Positions 52,096-60,759 of a stretch of 64,000 nt of DNA are shown here, piece by piece. The stretch spans positions 558,001 through 622,000 of the forward strand of contig OZ250155.1 in assembly GCA_965237775.1 (NCBI GenBank), written 5' to 3'. The DNA is from CATOSP01 sp965237775. Lineage in GTDB: Bacteria; Chloroflexota; Dehalococcoidia; Lucifugimonadales; UBA3495. Every line of letters begins with the position of its first letter. Positions within the stretch are counted from its first letter, which is position 1. Below the pieces are notes generated by a model. That model had not been told where the DNA came from and did not search any database. It was given only the letters and a program-made list of their open reading frames with translations. A program made the translations under genes and the position numbers.

Positions 52096-54521
52096 AGCGT
52101 AAACTTCCGCATCAGCCAGGCGCCTCCCAGGCCTACGGGCGCCGCCACCGTTACCACCACCAGGGCTGCCGGCACGCCGAACAGGAAGGGCCCGAGCCCG
52201 GCGAAGATGGAGTAGAAAAGCCCGGACCCCAGGGTCACCGGGGCCAGCTTCATCCCCCCGGTCCTGAGCGCGATTCCCACCCCGGCCGTCAGGGCGATGG
52301 CGGCGCACAGGACCACGGACAGCGCGTGGGAGGGACGGTCCTCCTGGGCCACTCCCCCAACCTCGAAGCCCAGGTCTATCAACTGCACCACGGCATCGTC
52401 TGGGGGACGGTCGACCGCGGTGGTGCCGGCGGTGAATCCCTGGTCCGCTATCTGGACTAGGGCCGGCGCCGACCAGGGAGTGGACCAATAGGACCCCACG
52501 GGCAGGGTGTAGTCCCGCCCGTTGTATTTCAGGCTGCAGGTGGTCCAGGGGTTGGTCTCGGACTCTGCCGGCGCAGCGCACTCGAAGGAGTTGTTGACTT
52601 CGATAGCCAGCACACCGCCCCTGACGGCGTCCGCGCCGTAGAGGAACACCGTCTCCTGAATGTGCTCCCGCCCACTCTCGTTGCGGTAGGCAATCCCGCC
52701 GTCCACCCGCGAAGCGTAACCCCAGTGGATGTTGTCATCGGCCACTATTTCGGGCGTCTCCCAGGCCGCCCGGACCTGGTACTTGCGCGTGGCCTCGTCG
52801 ACCAGCCCGGCAGTGGCCTCAACCCCATACGGCGCGCCCGACAGCAGAATCCTGGCCCTGGTCAGTATTCCCTGGCTCTCGACGTAATGGTCCGCGTTGG
52901 TGTAGGCGGCCCGGACATAGTAGGTACCGCCAAAGCTCAAGCCGGAAATGGTGTCGGTCACCGATTCCTCCGCCTCCTGCGGGCTTAGGGACGCCCCTGC
53001 CGCGGTCCACATGGTCTCGGAGTCCTCCCGGTATTCGGTCTTAACGCTCAGTTCCACTCCGTTATTAACGTCCGCCGAATTGGCCGCTCCCAGATTCCAG
53101 ATGATGGTGACTGAAGTGGGCTCCGGGGATGCTGAGGTCACCTCGGGTTGGAGCCTGGTTACGGCCACGGTGTAGGGTCCCCCGGCCTCGGCGTCGGTAT
53201 CGGCCAGGCGGGCTCCCGACCTCAATTGCAGGGTGTAGGCCCCGGCGTCCACCAGTCCGGCGGCCAGGGCGTCCTCTACCCCGGCCCTGGTGTCTTGGAA
53301 CAGCGGGACGCCGGTGTAGGCATCACCGCTGCGCACCAACAGGTCCGGCGTCATTGTGGAGGTGCCCCGCCGGGCCTCCACTTTCACCGCCCCTGCCTCG
53401 CCGGTTGCCACACTGAACCGGAAGTAGACCCCGCTGCGCGAGTCCCAGTCCACGCAAGGAGCGTCAGCGACGGTCCCCGGCACGCTGCCCTGGTGAGTGA
53501 GGGTAGCTCCGCCGGCGATGCCGATCTCCCCTAGTTCCACCGGCGGGTTGTTGGCGTCAGTACACTCCAGGGCGATTAGATTGGTCCTAAGGGTCGTGGA
53601 TGTGGCGCCGCTGTAATCGCTGGAGAGGCTTGCCTGGACCTCGTAGTCCCTGCCGTATTCCAGCCCGGTGAGGCTGAACTGGACCGAGGTGCTGGCGGTG
53701 CTGCCGCTCGTCGTGGTCCAGGCCGCTTCGTCGGCGTGCTTGTAGCGCAGGTATATGGGAACCGGCAACGTGTCCGGGTTGCTGGCCAGGGTCACCGTGG
53801 CGGTGGCCGAGACGCCCGTGACGTCGCTGGCCGCAACCGAAGACAGCGACGCCCCCGTGCGCGTGTTAAGGGTCTGGGTCTTCGATGGGTAGTAGCCCGA
53901 GTACAGGCTGGCTTCGACGGAGTGCCGCGTCCCTGAGCTGAGGCCGCTCAAAGAGGGGGATAGGGACGTGCCTGTTGTTGTGCCGCTCCCGCTTGTGTAT
54001 GCGCTGTAGACGCCGTTGACGCTGGCGGACCGGTAGCGGTAGTAGACGGTGAGCGAGACGCTATTCGGGTTGGCCAGGTCAACCTGCAACTCCGCTGACG
54101 ATGTTGTGATGCTCGGGAAGCTGAGGCCGGTTACGGCGGTAGCCAGCGTGGTGAAGTTCTTGGTCCTCCGGTGTCCTGCCAAGCCTTCGTAAGAGATCGA
54201 TGACCATGCTTGATATCTTGTCCCAGGCGTCAAACCACTGATGGCCTTACCGCAACCCTGGCGGTGAGTTGTGAGACAATTTCCGGCTAAGGTCCACGAT
54301 GAGGCCCCGCTCAGGCGATATTTGAAGTACACAGTCGAGGAACCCGTGGACTCGTCCTCGTCTAGGGATACCGACCCCATCGAAAGGGTGGCCGTGGTGC
54401 CGGTGATGCTTCCTACTGAGAGACTGCCGATCGAACCGGCGCGGGCCTCAGACGGCCGCATGACCGTTGCCGCGACAACCGCCAGGGCGATTACCAGGCA
54501 GGCCGCCCCCCTCCGCCTCAT
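52092..54521 (-). CDS. Secreted fibronectin-like surface protein
   Basis: 809 aa. Signal peptide RRRGAACLVIALAVVAATVM, then several beta-sandwich repeats with VYYRYRS and GLTPGTRYQ features of fibronectin type III-like domains, a large mixed domain with Cys pairs (residues about 430-760), and at the C-terminus three TM helices. ATG at 54521 overlaps the previous stop (ATGA). Topology suggests an extracellular adhesin or receptor-binding protein fixed in the membrane. Confidence 0.8.
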   Translation of the reverse strand: MRRRGAACLVIALAVVAATVMRPSEARAGSIGSLSVGSITGTTATLSMGSVSLDEDESTGSSTVYFKYRLSGASSWTLAGNCLTTHRQGCGKAISGLTPGTRYQAWSSISYEGLAGHRRTKNFTTLATAVTGLSFPSITTSSAELQVDLANPNSVSLTVYYRYRSASVNGVYSAYTSGSGTTTGTSLSPSLSGLSSGTRHSVEASLYSGYYPSKTQTLNTRTGASLSSVAASDVTGVSATATVTLASNPDTLPVPIYLRYKHADEAAWTTTSGSTASTSVQFSLTGLEYGRDYEVQASLSSDYSGATSTTLRTNLIALECTDANNPPVELGEIGIAGGATLTHQGSVPGTVADAPCVDWDSRSGVYFRFSVATGEAGAVKVEARRGTSTMTPDLLVRSGDAYTGVPLFQDTRAGVEDALAAGLVDAGAYTLQLRSGARLADTDAEAGGPYTVAVTRLQPEVTSASPEPTSVTIIWNLGAANSADVNNGVELSVKTEYREDSETMWTAAGASLSPQEAEESVTDTISGLSFGGTYYVRAAYTNADHYVESQGILTRARILLSGAPYGVEATAGLVDEATRKYQVRAAWETPEIVADDNIHWGYASRVDGGIAYRNESGREHIQETVFLYGADAVRGGVLAIEVNNSFECAAPAESETNPWTTCSLKYNGRDYTLPVGSYWSTPWSAPALVQIADQGFTAGTTAVDRPPDDAVVQLIDLGFEVGGVAQEDRPSHALSVVLCAAIALTAGVGIALRTGGMKLAPVTLGSGLFYSIFAGLGPFLFGVPAALVVVTVAAPVGLGGAWLMRKFTL

Positions 54522-55843
54522 CGCCGGGCCCCCCCGAAGGCCAGCCAGACCACTCCCACCATGACCGGGACGATGATGAACGCGACGGCCAATAGGGGGT
54601 TGGCCTTGACCAGGACGGCGGTGAAGAGCACGCTGCCGCCCCAGACTCCAAGGAGCGCGTAGACGTTGGGCAGCCGCCCCCGCCCCTTTCTGGACATCTT
54701 CCAGGACAGCCCCGACACCCCCAGTACCGCCAGGGTGGGGAAAAGGAACAGGTACGAGTCGGGGCAGCCGGGGAAGCCCATGCAAAGCATGGCCCCGAAA
54801 CTCCTGGTGGGAGGGCCGTCCAGGTCCGGACGCACAGATAGAGCGACGTTGACGATGGCGGACGTGGTCCCCGTGGCTCCAGAAGGGTCCCTTGCCGTAA
54901 TGATGAAGCTGTAGGAACTGCCGGCTGCGCCGATGGTAGTCCCGGTGGCCACCGAAAGCTGTCCGTCGGAACTTCCGATGGTGAACGCCGCGGCGTCGGC
55001 TCCGTCCAGGTCATAACTTGGAGGGTCGCCGTCCGGGTCCGTGGCTGTCACCCGGCTTCCCACGTTGCCGCCGCCGGGAGTGTTGTCGAAAACCGAGAAA
55101 GACATGGTTGCAGAGGGGAACTCAGGGGCTTCGTTCACGTCGTTGACCGCGATGTTGACCGTCACGGTGTCGGTGGCGTCCGAGGTGTCGGTGGCGGTGA
55201 CCGTCACGGAGTAGGAGTCCCTGGTCTCGTGGTCGAGGCTGACATCCTGGTCCACCTGTATTTGCCCGGTGCTGCCTTCAATGGCGAAGTTGGATGCGTC
55301 GACGCCGCCCAGGGTGTAGGTCAGGGTGTCGGTGTCTTCGTCGGTGGCCGCCACCGGCACCCCCACGTTGGTCCCCGCGGCGGAGTTTTCGTCAATGGAC
55401 CTGCTAAGCGGGCCGGTGGTGAACTCAGGGGCCTCGTTCACGTCGTTGACCGCGATGTTGACCGTCACGGTGTCGGTGGCGTCCGAGGTGTCGGTGGCGG
55501 TAACCGTTACGGAGTAGGAGTCCTTGGTCTCGTGGTCCAGGCTGACACCCTGGCCCACCAGTATCTGGCCGGAGCTGCCGTTGATCGTGAAACTGGCTAC
55601 GTCGGTGCCGCTCAGGGTGTAGGTCAGGGTGTCGAGGTTGCCGTCAGTGGCCGTCACCGGCTCTCCCACGTTGGACCCGGCGGCGGAGTTTTCGTTGATG
55701 GACCTGTCAAGTGTATCGGAGGAGAACTCGGGGGCGTCGTTCGTGTTGTTGAACGCGATGTTGACCGTGGCGGTTGCCGCCAGGACCGCAAGGAGCAGGG
55801 CCAGGACTATGAAACGGGATGGGTAGCGTCGGCGGTACATCAT
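54518..55843 (-). CDS. Cadherin-repeat membrane protein
   Basis: 441 aa. N-terminal TM (signal-anchor), then three cadherin-like repeats of about 95 aa (NDAPEF, NDVNEAPEF; ENSAAG; DTLTYTL; VTATDTSDATDTVTV), the first two almost identical at DNA level, then three to four TM helices. The D-x-N-E-A-P linkers are calcium-binding cadherin signatures. Probably an adhesin on the cell or particle surface. Confidence 0.85.
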   Translation of the reverse strand: MMYRRRYPSRFIVLALLLAVLAATATVNIAFNNTNDAPEFSSDTLDRSINENSAAGSNVGEPVTATDGNLDTLTYTLSGTDVASFTINGSSGQILVGQGVSLDHETKDSYSVTVTATDTSDATDTVTVNIAVNDVNEAPEFTTGPLSRSIDENSAAGTNVGVPVAATDEDTDTLTYTLGGVDASNFAIEGSTGQIQVDQDVSLDHETRDSYSVTVTATDTSDATDTVTVNIAVNDVNEAPEFPSATMSFSVFDNTPGGGNVGSRVTATDPDGDPPSYDLDGADAAAFTIGSSDGQLSVATGTTIGAAGSSYSFIITARDPSGATGTTSAIVNVALSVRPDLDGPPTRSFGAMLCMGFPGCPDSYLFLFPTLAVLGVSGLSWKMSRKGRGRLPNVYALLGVWGGSVLFTAVLVKANPLLAVAFIIVPVMVGVVWLAFGGARR

Positions 55844-57015
55844 GGGCAGCTCCCATCGCCACCGGTGGAAATGGACGTAAGGTTGAGCTGCGCCGCTACG
55901 GTCGCTTCTCCGGTTAGGCCGCCGTCGTCCGTTGCCTGGACGGAAAAAGAGTAGAGCCTGGTCCCGTCCATGCCCGTGGTGTCGTCTGCGCCCAAGTCCG
56001 ACACGGTGATGCTGCCCGTTGAGGCGTCGATCTCAAAGAACGCATAGTCCCGGTCGTCTCCGGCTCCGCCCAGGGAGTAGACCAGGCCGGGGCCTCCCGA
56101 ACCCGTCAGGGTCCCCACCTCCTCGCCGCCGCTCAGGACCGACCCCCTGGGCGTCGCGGCGTCGGCGCAGAAACGGAGAGCCGCATAGTCCGCTCCGAAG
56201 TCCGGGGGCACGACCGCTGTCGGGACGGGCGTGGGCGTGGCCGCCTCCAGCACGTCAACGAAGTAGCGGTTCAGCTCCCCGCCGCCGTCACCGTGAAGGG
56301 TGACCAGCACCTCCCCGCGTTCGTGGCAGCCTGCCAATTCAATCCCCGTGTCCTTCAGCAGGTGCATCTCATCCTCCCGGCTCACGGTTACGGAAGGGTC
56401 CTCCCCATCGCGGTGGAGGAAATAGACCCTCTGTGTGGTGATGGCCGGGAAGTGGCCGTCCAGGGAGGCGTCTATGTAGTATCGTCCTGGCCCATCGGCG
56501 GCGGAGAGGTTGATGGTGTAGGTCAGGGCGCCGGATGAAGGCACCGTCACCAGGGCGCCCAGGATGTTGGCGGTGCGCCGGGTCTCCATCGTCCTGTAAA
56601 TCCGGTAGTAGATCCGGAGCGTGTCGCCTGGGCTGTAGCTGCCGTAGTCCACGCTGATCGCCGCAAGCCCGGAGTCCGCGCTGAGGTTGGTAATGGCGAT
56701 CCCCGATACGACGGCGTTAACGCAGCCAATTGAGTGTCCAAGGTCGAGAATCTGCCCGCCACCCCGCCCGCGCATGGTCCCGGGGCCCAGGCCGATGCTG
56801 TCCACACGCATGTCGACGTAGCGGCGGTTGGTGGAGAGCCATACGGTCCGCTGGTCTCCCACGCGCCACTCCACCGAGTCGGGCGCCGGGACCAGGTTGG
56901 CGTAGTCTTCTTCCGGGTTGACCTGTACGGTTACGTTGCGGGCCACCAGGAGCGCCAGGAGGGTGGCGATTACCACCACTCCCAGCGCTATGGCCAAAAC
57001 GCTTCCTCCGGACAT
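55840..57015 (-). CDS. Signal-anchored surface protein with cadherin-like domain
   Basis: 391 aa. N-terminal TM helix (VLAIALGVVVIATLLALLVA), a beta-rich region (YVDMRVDSIGLGPGTM), and a C-terminal cadherin-like repeat (FEIDASTGSITVSDLGADDT; YSFSVQATDDGGLTG). Overlaps the downstream gene by ATGA. An extracellular adhesin is inferred. Confidence 0.8.
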   Translation of the reverse strand: MSGGSVLAIALGVVVIATLLALLVARNVTVQVNPEEDYANLVPAPDSVEWRVGDQRTVWLSTNRRYVDMRVDSIGLGPGTMRGRGGGQILDLGHSIGCVNAVVSGIAITNLSADSGLAAISVDYGSYSPGDTLRIYYRIYRTMETRRTANILGALVTVPSSGALTYTINLSAADGPGRYYIDASLDGHFPAITTQRVYFLHRDGEDPSVTVSREDEMHLLKDTGIELAGCHERGEVLVTLHGDGGGELNRYFVDVLEAATPTPVPTAVVPPDFGADYAALRFCADAATPRGSVLSGGEEVGTLTGSGGPGLVYSLGGAGDDRDYAFFEIDASTGSITVSDLGADDTTGMDGTRLYSFSVQATDDGGLTGEATVAAQLNLTSISTGGDGSCP

Positions 57016-57024
57016 GGAGAGGGC

Positions 57025-57891
57025 CTAACGCCCGAACATCATCGCCGGCCGCCGCCGCCGGCTTTGGGTCCGGACCCGCCCGACCATGTTGCCCATGCCT
57101 CCCATCACGGCCTTCTGGACCTGCAACCCGCTGATCAGGCCCATGATGCCGATCAGGACCATCGTCGGCACCACCGCGAAGACGATCTTCAGGATCAGCG
57201 CCACGAAGTAGAAGTCATACTGACCGCTGGTGTAGACGAAGGCCGTGTCGCCCAAGATGTTGAGCAAGGTGGGGGCCAGGTAGACGCCGACCACCCCCAG
57301 GACGAGGGACGTGACCTCCACCATCACGATCTTCCCCAGGTCGCCGCCACCCCCCTTGGAGAAGGCATCGTAGGCGGACTTGGTTTTCATAATCAGGCCG
57401 ATGGCCGCCACCAGGGCCAAAAGGGTGGCCAAGATGCGGTTGAGGAAGTTGAGCTGGCTGAACGCCCTGGGCGGCTGTTTCCACTTGATGCCCGAGGTGA
57501 TGCTACCGAGAGTCCCGTCGGCCGCGGTTGCCCCGATCACTTCCCCCTGCTCGTTGTAGATGGTCGAGATGGCGGTGACCGCGTTGTCGCAATTGGCGGC
57601 GACGAAGCCGGTGCTGGGGCTGAGGGTGGGGGCCGCCCCCGGAGTCCCGGTGAGGGCCAGGCCAGCCCCGCCCGCCCGGTTGGTATCGGTGTTAATCTGG
57701 CATTTGCCCGGTGCGGTGTTCCCCGATACCGCGACGTAGGCCCGGTTGAACCGGCTCCCCTCCTGGGCCTCGGCCGCCGGTGAGAAGTAAGACACCAGCG
57801 AACCGAATGGCCCGGCGAGTATCCCCACCATGATGATGGAGATGATGGCGAAAATCCCTCCTGTGAGTTTGCCTCCGAACATGTCGCCCAT
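57025..57891 (-). CDS. First operon gene: signal-anchored three-TM protein
   Basis: 288 aa, start MGDMFGGKLTGGIFAIISII with AGGAGG 6-11 bases upstream. N-terminal TM and a probable signal cleavage at A-E-A, a soluble Cys-containing part of about 100 aa, then three TM helices in the second half and a basic tail RVRTQSRRRRPAMMFGR. Topology recalls pilin/VirB6-like inner-membrane channel proteins, but without sequence support. First gene of the long operon, divergent from the integrase-like gene. Confidence 0.75.
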   Translation of the reverse strand: MGDMFGGKLTGGIFAIISIIMVGILAGPFGSLVSYFSPAAEAQEGSRFNRAYVAVSGNTAPGKCQINTDTNRAGGAGLALTGTPGAAPTLSPSTGFVAANCDNAVTAISTIYNEQGEVIGATAADGTLGSITSGIKWKQPPRAFSQLNFLNRILATLLALVAAIGLIMKTKSAYDAFSKGGGGDLGKIVMVEVTSLVLGVVGVYLAPTLLNILGDTAFVYTSGQYDFYFVALILKIVFAVVPTMVLIGIMGLISGLQVQKAVMGGMGNMVGRVRTQSRRRRPAMMFGR

Positions 57892-58027
57892 GGGTGGTCC
57901 TCCTGTTTGAAAAGTGACGGCATGATATGGGAGCGTTTGCAGGAATAGCTAGTTTCTGGCAATAATTGGCGAAGTTATCACGATAAACGGACATTTTTGT
58001 AGTCCCGAGGCCATTAGAATTCCGACC
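57892..58027. promoter_or_regulatory. Divergent promoter region
   Basis: 136 bases between divergently transcribed genes, AT-richer than its flanks. The long minus-strand operon and the plus-strand integrase-like gene must both start here. I cannot assign boxes with confidence. Confidence 0.5.
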
Positions 58028-58786
58028 ATGACTTCACTGGCCATTACCATCAGAGAACAGGCGGCGGCCGACCAGAAGGCCACGACGGCACGGCCCTATG
58101 CGGCCCAGTGGCAGAGGTGGGAGACCTGGGCGGCTACTCATGGAGCGAAATCCGCCGAACTGTCCCGCCTGGACGAGTACCTGGAGGAGATGAAGAGGGG
58201 AGGGGCTAGCATGTCGGCTATCAAGCAGGCCCGCGCCGGCGTTCTGGCGGTCTACCGGGACCGGATGGAGTCCATCCGGGAGAGGCCCGCCGGCATTACC
58301 AAAGACGGCCTGGAGCTGATCCAGAAAACCGCCCACAGACCCAGGTCCGCTCTCCTGGGCAAGGGGGAATCTCCCGCCCACGCCCGGGTCAGGGCGCAGG
58401 TCGACGTGGCCCTGGTGGCGGTGATGCGGGACGCGATGCTCAGGCCCGCGGAAACGGCTACTATCACCTGGGGGAACGTTGGCCGCGACCCGGACGGGAG
58501 CGGCACGGTGTACATCCAGAGGGTCCGGGACCCGGCCGGCCAGGACCTCTATCTCGGCCCTCCGACCATGCAGGCCCTGAACGCGATCTCCCCACTCAGA
58601 CCGGCCCCCCGGGATTTCGTGTTCAACTTATCCCCCTACCAGATCACCCGCCGGATTCGGGCCGCCGCCCAGGCCGCCGGGCTCCCCGGATACTTCAGCG
58701 GCGATTCCCCGAGGCTGGGCATGGCCCAGGACCTGGTAGCGGCCCGGGGGCCGGTGGCCCTCTACTACAGCGCGATCGCCGCCTGA
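58028..58786 (+). CDS. Integrase-like protein lacking canonical catalytic residues
   Basis: 252 aa. N-terminal core-binding-like part (ARPYAAQWQRWETWAATHG), then a catalytic-domain-like part with RPAETATITW (box I Arg) and GDSPRLGMAQDLVA, which in true integrases is usually GHSLR-x-GMAQDL. Here the His is replaced by Asp, and the following box with the second His and the nucleophilic Tyr is missing; the end ARGPVALYYS resembles the C-terminus of longer relatives. Internal deletion or diverged role is likely. A DNA-binding directionality or regulator function is possible. Confidence 0.7.
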   Translation: MTSLAITIREQAAADQKATTARPYAAQWQRWETWAATHGAKSAELSRLDEYLEEMKRGGASMSAIKQARAGVLAVYRDRMESIRERPAGITKDGLELIQKTAHRPRSALLGKGESPAHARVRAQVDVALVAVMRDAMLRPAETATITWGNVGRDPDGSGTVYIQRVRDPAGQDLYLGPPTMQALNAISPLRPAPRDFVFNLSPYQITRRIRAAAQAAGLPGYFSGDSPRLGMAQDLVAARGPVALYYSAIAA

Positions 58787-58825
58787 TCCCCCCTTCTCAG
58801 GACTAAATCGTAGGACAGGCTAGGG

Positions 58826-59254
58826 ATGAACACCGTGATAGTTAGAGAGATTCTCGAAACAGACCAATCATCTCTTGGCGCTGAGACCCCAGACGTGGCC
58901 CTCCTCTGGGAATCAACCCCGGTGGAACGCATCAGCTACGGCGGGAAAGAGGACATCGACGGGTTTGCCACGTCCTCTGGAATCCTCGATTACTCCCTGT
59001 TTACCCGCCCCTCGATTCAGAATCCTGAAAGGTGGCAGATTAACGGCCATGCGGTGCTGACGGGCCTACCTTCCAGGAGCGGGCTCTTCCGCTTCCTGGC
59101 GCGTAGGCGGCCACGCTCCACTGTCTATGAGATGTTCACCGGGGAAACCTTCGCCAGCGCCGAAGAAGCGATGGGCGCCGCCGAGTCCTGGCTGCGTCAG
59201 GTCCTGCGGGGTGACCCACCCCGCGGCGATATCCTGGTGACTGCCTTAGACTAA
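58826..59254 (+). CDS. Hypothetical protein, 142 aa
   Basis: Starts MNTVIVREILETDQSSLGAE. No TM, no recognised motif; C-terminal helical region (TFASAEEAMGAAESWLRQ). It sits between two recombinase genes. Unknown. Confidence 0.55.
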   Translation: MNTVIVREILETDQSSLGAETPDVALLWESTPVERISYGGKEDIDGFATSSGILDYSLFTRPSIQNPERWQINGHAVLTGLPSRSGLFRFLARRRPRSTVYEMFTGETFASAEEAMGAAESWLRQVLRGDPPRGDILVTALD

Positions 59255-59358
59255 TTGGCGCCGTGAGTTCGCCCCCCAATGTGCGGCCTTAATTTCCCAA
59301 CTGTGTAGCCTGCCCATTGACATCTGGCCCTTGACACCAACGCTCACCGCCCTGGTAC

Positions 59359-59371
59359 GGTAGCGCCTAAC
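59359..59371 (+). repeat. Junction 13-mer GGTAGCGCCTAAC
   Basis: 18 bases before the serine recombinase start; an inverted copy lies at its stop (59976-59988). Confidence 0.85.
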
Positions 59372-59389
59372 TCTGACGAGGTGGGCAAC

Positions 59390-59980
59390 ATGGACCCCGC
59401 AGTCTTCGGTTACGTCCGGGTCTCCCAGGTCGAGGGGGAGAGCGGGCTGGCCACCCAACGCCGGATTCTCAACGAGTTCGGGCTAAGAGACGACCGCATC
59501 TTCACCGACATAGCCTCGGGCAGGACCATGCGGCGTCCGTCCTGGACCACGCTCCGCGAACTGCTCCACTCCGGAGATGTGGTCGTGGTGCCGCGCCTGG
59601 ACCGGCTGGCACGGAACCTCTCCGAGGGGCTGAGGACCGTCGAGGAGCTGCACAACCAGGGGATCAGCATTCGCGCCCTGGCCGAGGCCCTGGATACGGC
59701 CGACGACAGTCCAACCTCCCGCCTCATGCTCCACCTGCTGCTCTCTCTGGCCGAGTGGGAGCGGGACACCATTCGAGACCGGATCAAGGCCGGCGTGGAC
59801 CGCGCCGCCACGGAGGGGAGGACCGGGGGCAGGCCGCCGGCATTGCCCAGCGAGAAGCGGCGGGCCGTCGAGGCGTTCCTGGCCGGCGGAGGGACGGTCA
59901 GCGCGGCCGCCAGGACCTTCGCGGTGAGCCGGCCCGTCGTCCGCGCCGTCCGGGACGGGAGATACCCGGGCCAGAGTTAG
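59390..59980 (+). CDS. Serine recombinase (resolvase/invertase type)
   Basis: 196 aa starting MDPAVFGYVRVSQ; catalytic Ser12 in YVRVS, then DLIV-like VVVVPRLDRLARN and LAEWERDTIRDRIKAG, typical of small resolvases/invertases, and a C-terminal helix-turn-helix (GTVSAAARTFAVSRPVVRAV). ATG chosen over a GTG 9 bases earlier because GAGG lies 8 bases upstream. Its stop codon lies inside the inverted 13-mer. Flanked by inverted 13-mers, so it may act on these. Confidence 0.92.
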   Translation: MDPAVFGYVRVSQVEGESGLATQRRILNEFGLRDDRIFTDIASGRTMRRPSWTTLRELLHSGDVVVVPRLDRLARNLSEGLRTVEELHNQGISIRALAEALDTADDSPTSRLMLHLLLSLAEWERDTIRDRIKAGVDRAATEGRTGGRPPALPSEKRRAVEAFLAGGGTVSAAARTFAVSRPVVRAVRDGRYPGQS

Positions 59981-59988
59981 GCGCTACC
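59976..59988 (-). repeat. Junction 13-mer, inverted
   Basis: GTTAGGCGCTACC, containing the TAG stop of the serine recombinase; opposite orientation to the copy at 59359. Confidence 0.85.
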
Positions 59989-60090
59989 AACGACGAGTTC
60001 CAAGCACGCGAAGAAACTTAGCCCGGGGGCAACACCTGCCGCAACTTGCCCCCAAAACGAATGCAAGTCCTCGCCATTGCCGCCAAACTA

Positions 60091-60236
60091 AACCAAAGCC
60101 AAGGTGAAATGCGCAGATAGTGGAGGTCAAACAGCGGTGCCGGATCATTCTCCAAGTACGGATGAGAGGGCTTCATTGGCGCAACCCAGCCAATCTTCAT
60201 CGCCCCTCGAATGTACATCCCACCTTGGCTTTAGTT
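60091..60236. repeat. MITE copy 3 (146 bp)
   Basis: TA on both sides (60089-60090, 60237-60238). Ends AACCAAAGCCAAGGTG and, from the right, AACTAAAGCCAAGGTG match the IS630-type element at 7368; the interior differs from MITE copies 1 and 2. Confidence 0.85.
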
Positions 60237-60354
60237 TAGACCATAACCAGGCATACCTACCATCTGGTATAGTCCCCATCTATGCCAAAGAATTGAGCGG
60301 CACGTTGCAAGTTACCGCATTGGTCTATGCACATGGAAGGGGAGAGGGGAGGAG

Positions 60355-60759
60355 ATGGTCCAGCACGAAGTCGAGATGGCCTGGCTGCACCAGGCCCTGG
60401 TATTCCTGGTGGCTCGCTACGGGAAACGGGGCGCGGCGCGGATGCTTCGCGTGACCCGGCCCACCCTGGAGGAGTGGTCCCACCGAATCACTCCGACGCC
60501 GAGGATGAAGGAGGCCGTCGAGCAAGCGGTGAGGGAGATGGGGGAACTCCCGGAATCCGCCCTTGCGGAGCGGGTCGAGGAGATAGCTGAAGAGGTCGCG
60601 GCCCTGGCCTGTCATCTGGCCGACTTGGGAGGACGTCTGGATGCCCTGGAGACTCAACAGACCGCGGTGGTCCCGGTGATTGTAGCTGCCGAAGCCCCAG
60701 GCCCGCAGCAGCCGCTCCGACGCTGGATTCGCGGCCTGTTCGGGCGCGACACGTCTTAG
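60355..60759 (+). CDS. Helix-turn-helix/coiled-coil protein
   Basis: 134 aa. Residues 10-45 (FLVARYGKRGAARMLRVTRP, then TLEEW) form a plausible helix-turn-helix; the rest is a coiled coil (LAERVEEIAEEVAALACHLA) and a tail ending LRRWIRGLFGRDTS. Architecture resembles the protein broken by a stop at 23110-23520. Purine-rich GGGGAGGAG abuts the ATG. Possible regulator. Confidence 0.6.
   Translation: MVQHEVEMAWLHQALVFLVARYGKRGAARMLRVTRPTLEEWSHRITPTPRMKEAVEQAVREMGELPESALAERVEEIAEEVAALACHLADLGGRLDALETQQTAVVPVIVAAEAPGPQQPLRRWIRGLFGRDTS

Noticed and set aside
52092..54785. Earlier start for the fibronectin-like protein
   Set aside because: The extra 88 residues overlap the preceding gene and show no coding character; the ATG at 54521 is followed by a good signal peptide and overlaps the previous stop.
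35035..57891. Type IV secretion system
   Set aside because: No VirB4, VirD4, relaxase or VirB10-like sequence could be recognised; only topology is suggestive.
42284..59988. 13-mer as integron attC sites (GTTAGGC fits the GTTRRRY core)
   Set aside because: No paired inverse and core sites at attC spacing, no integron-type IntI gene, and several copies lie in frame within one gene.
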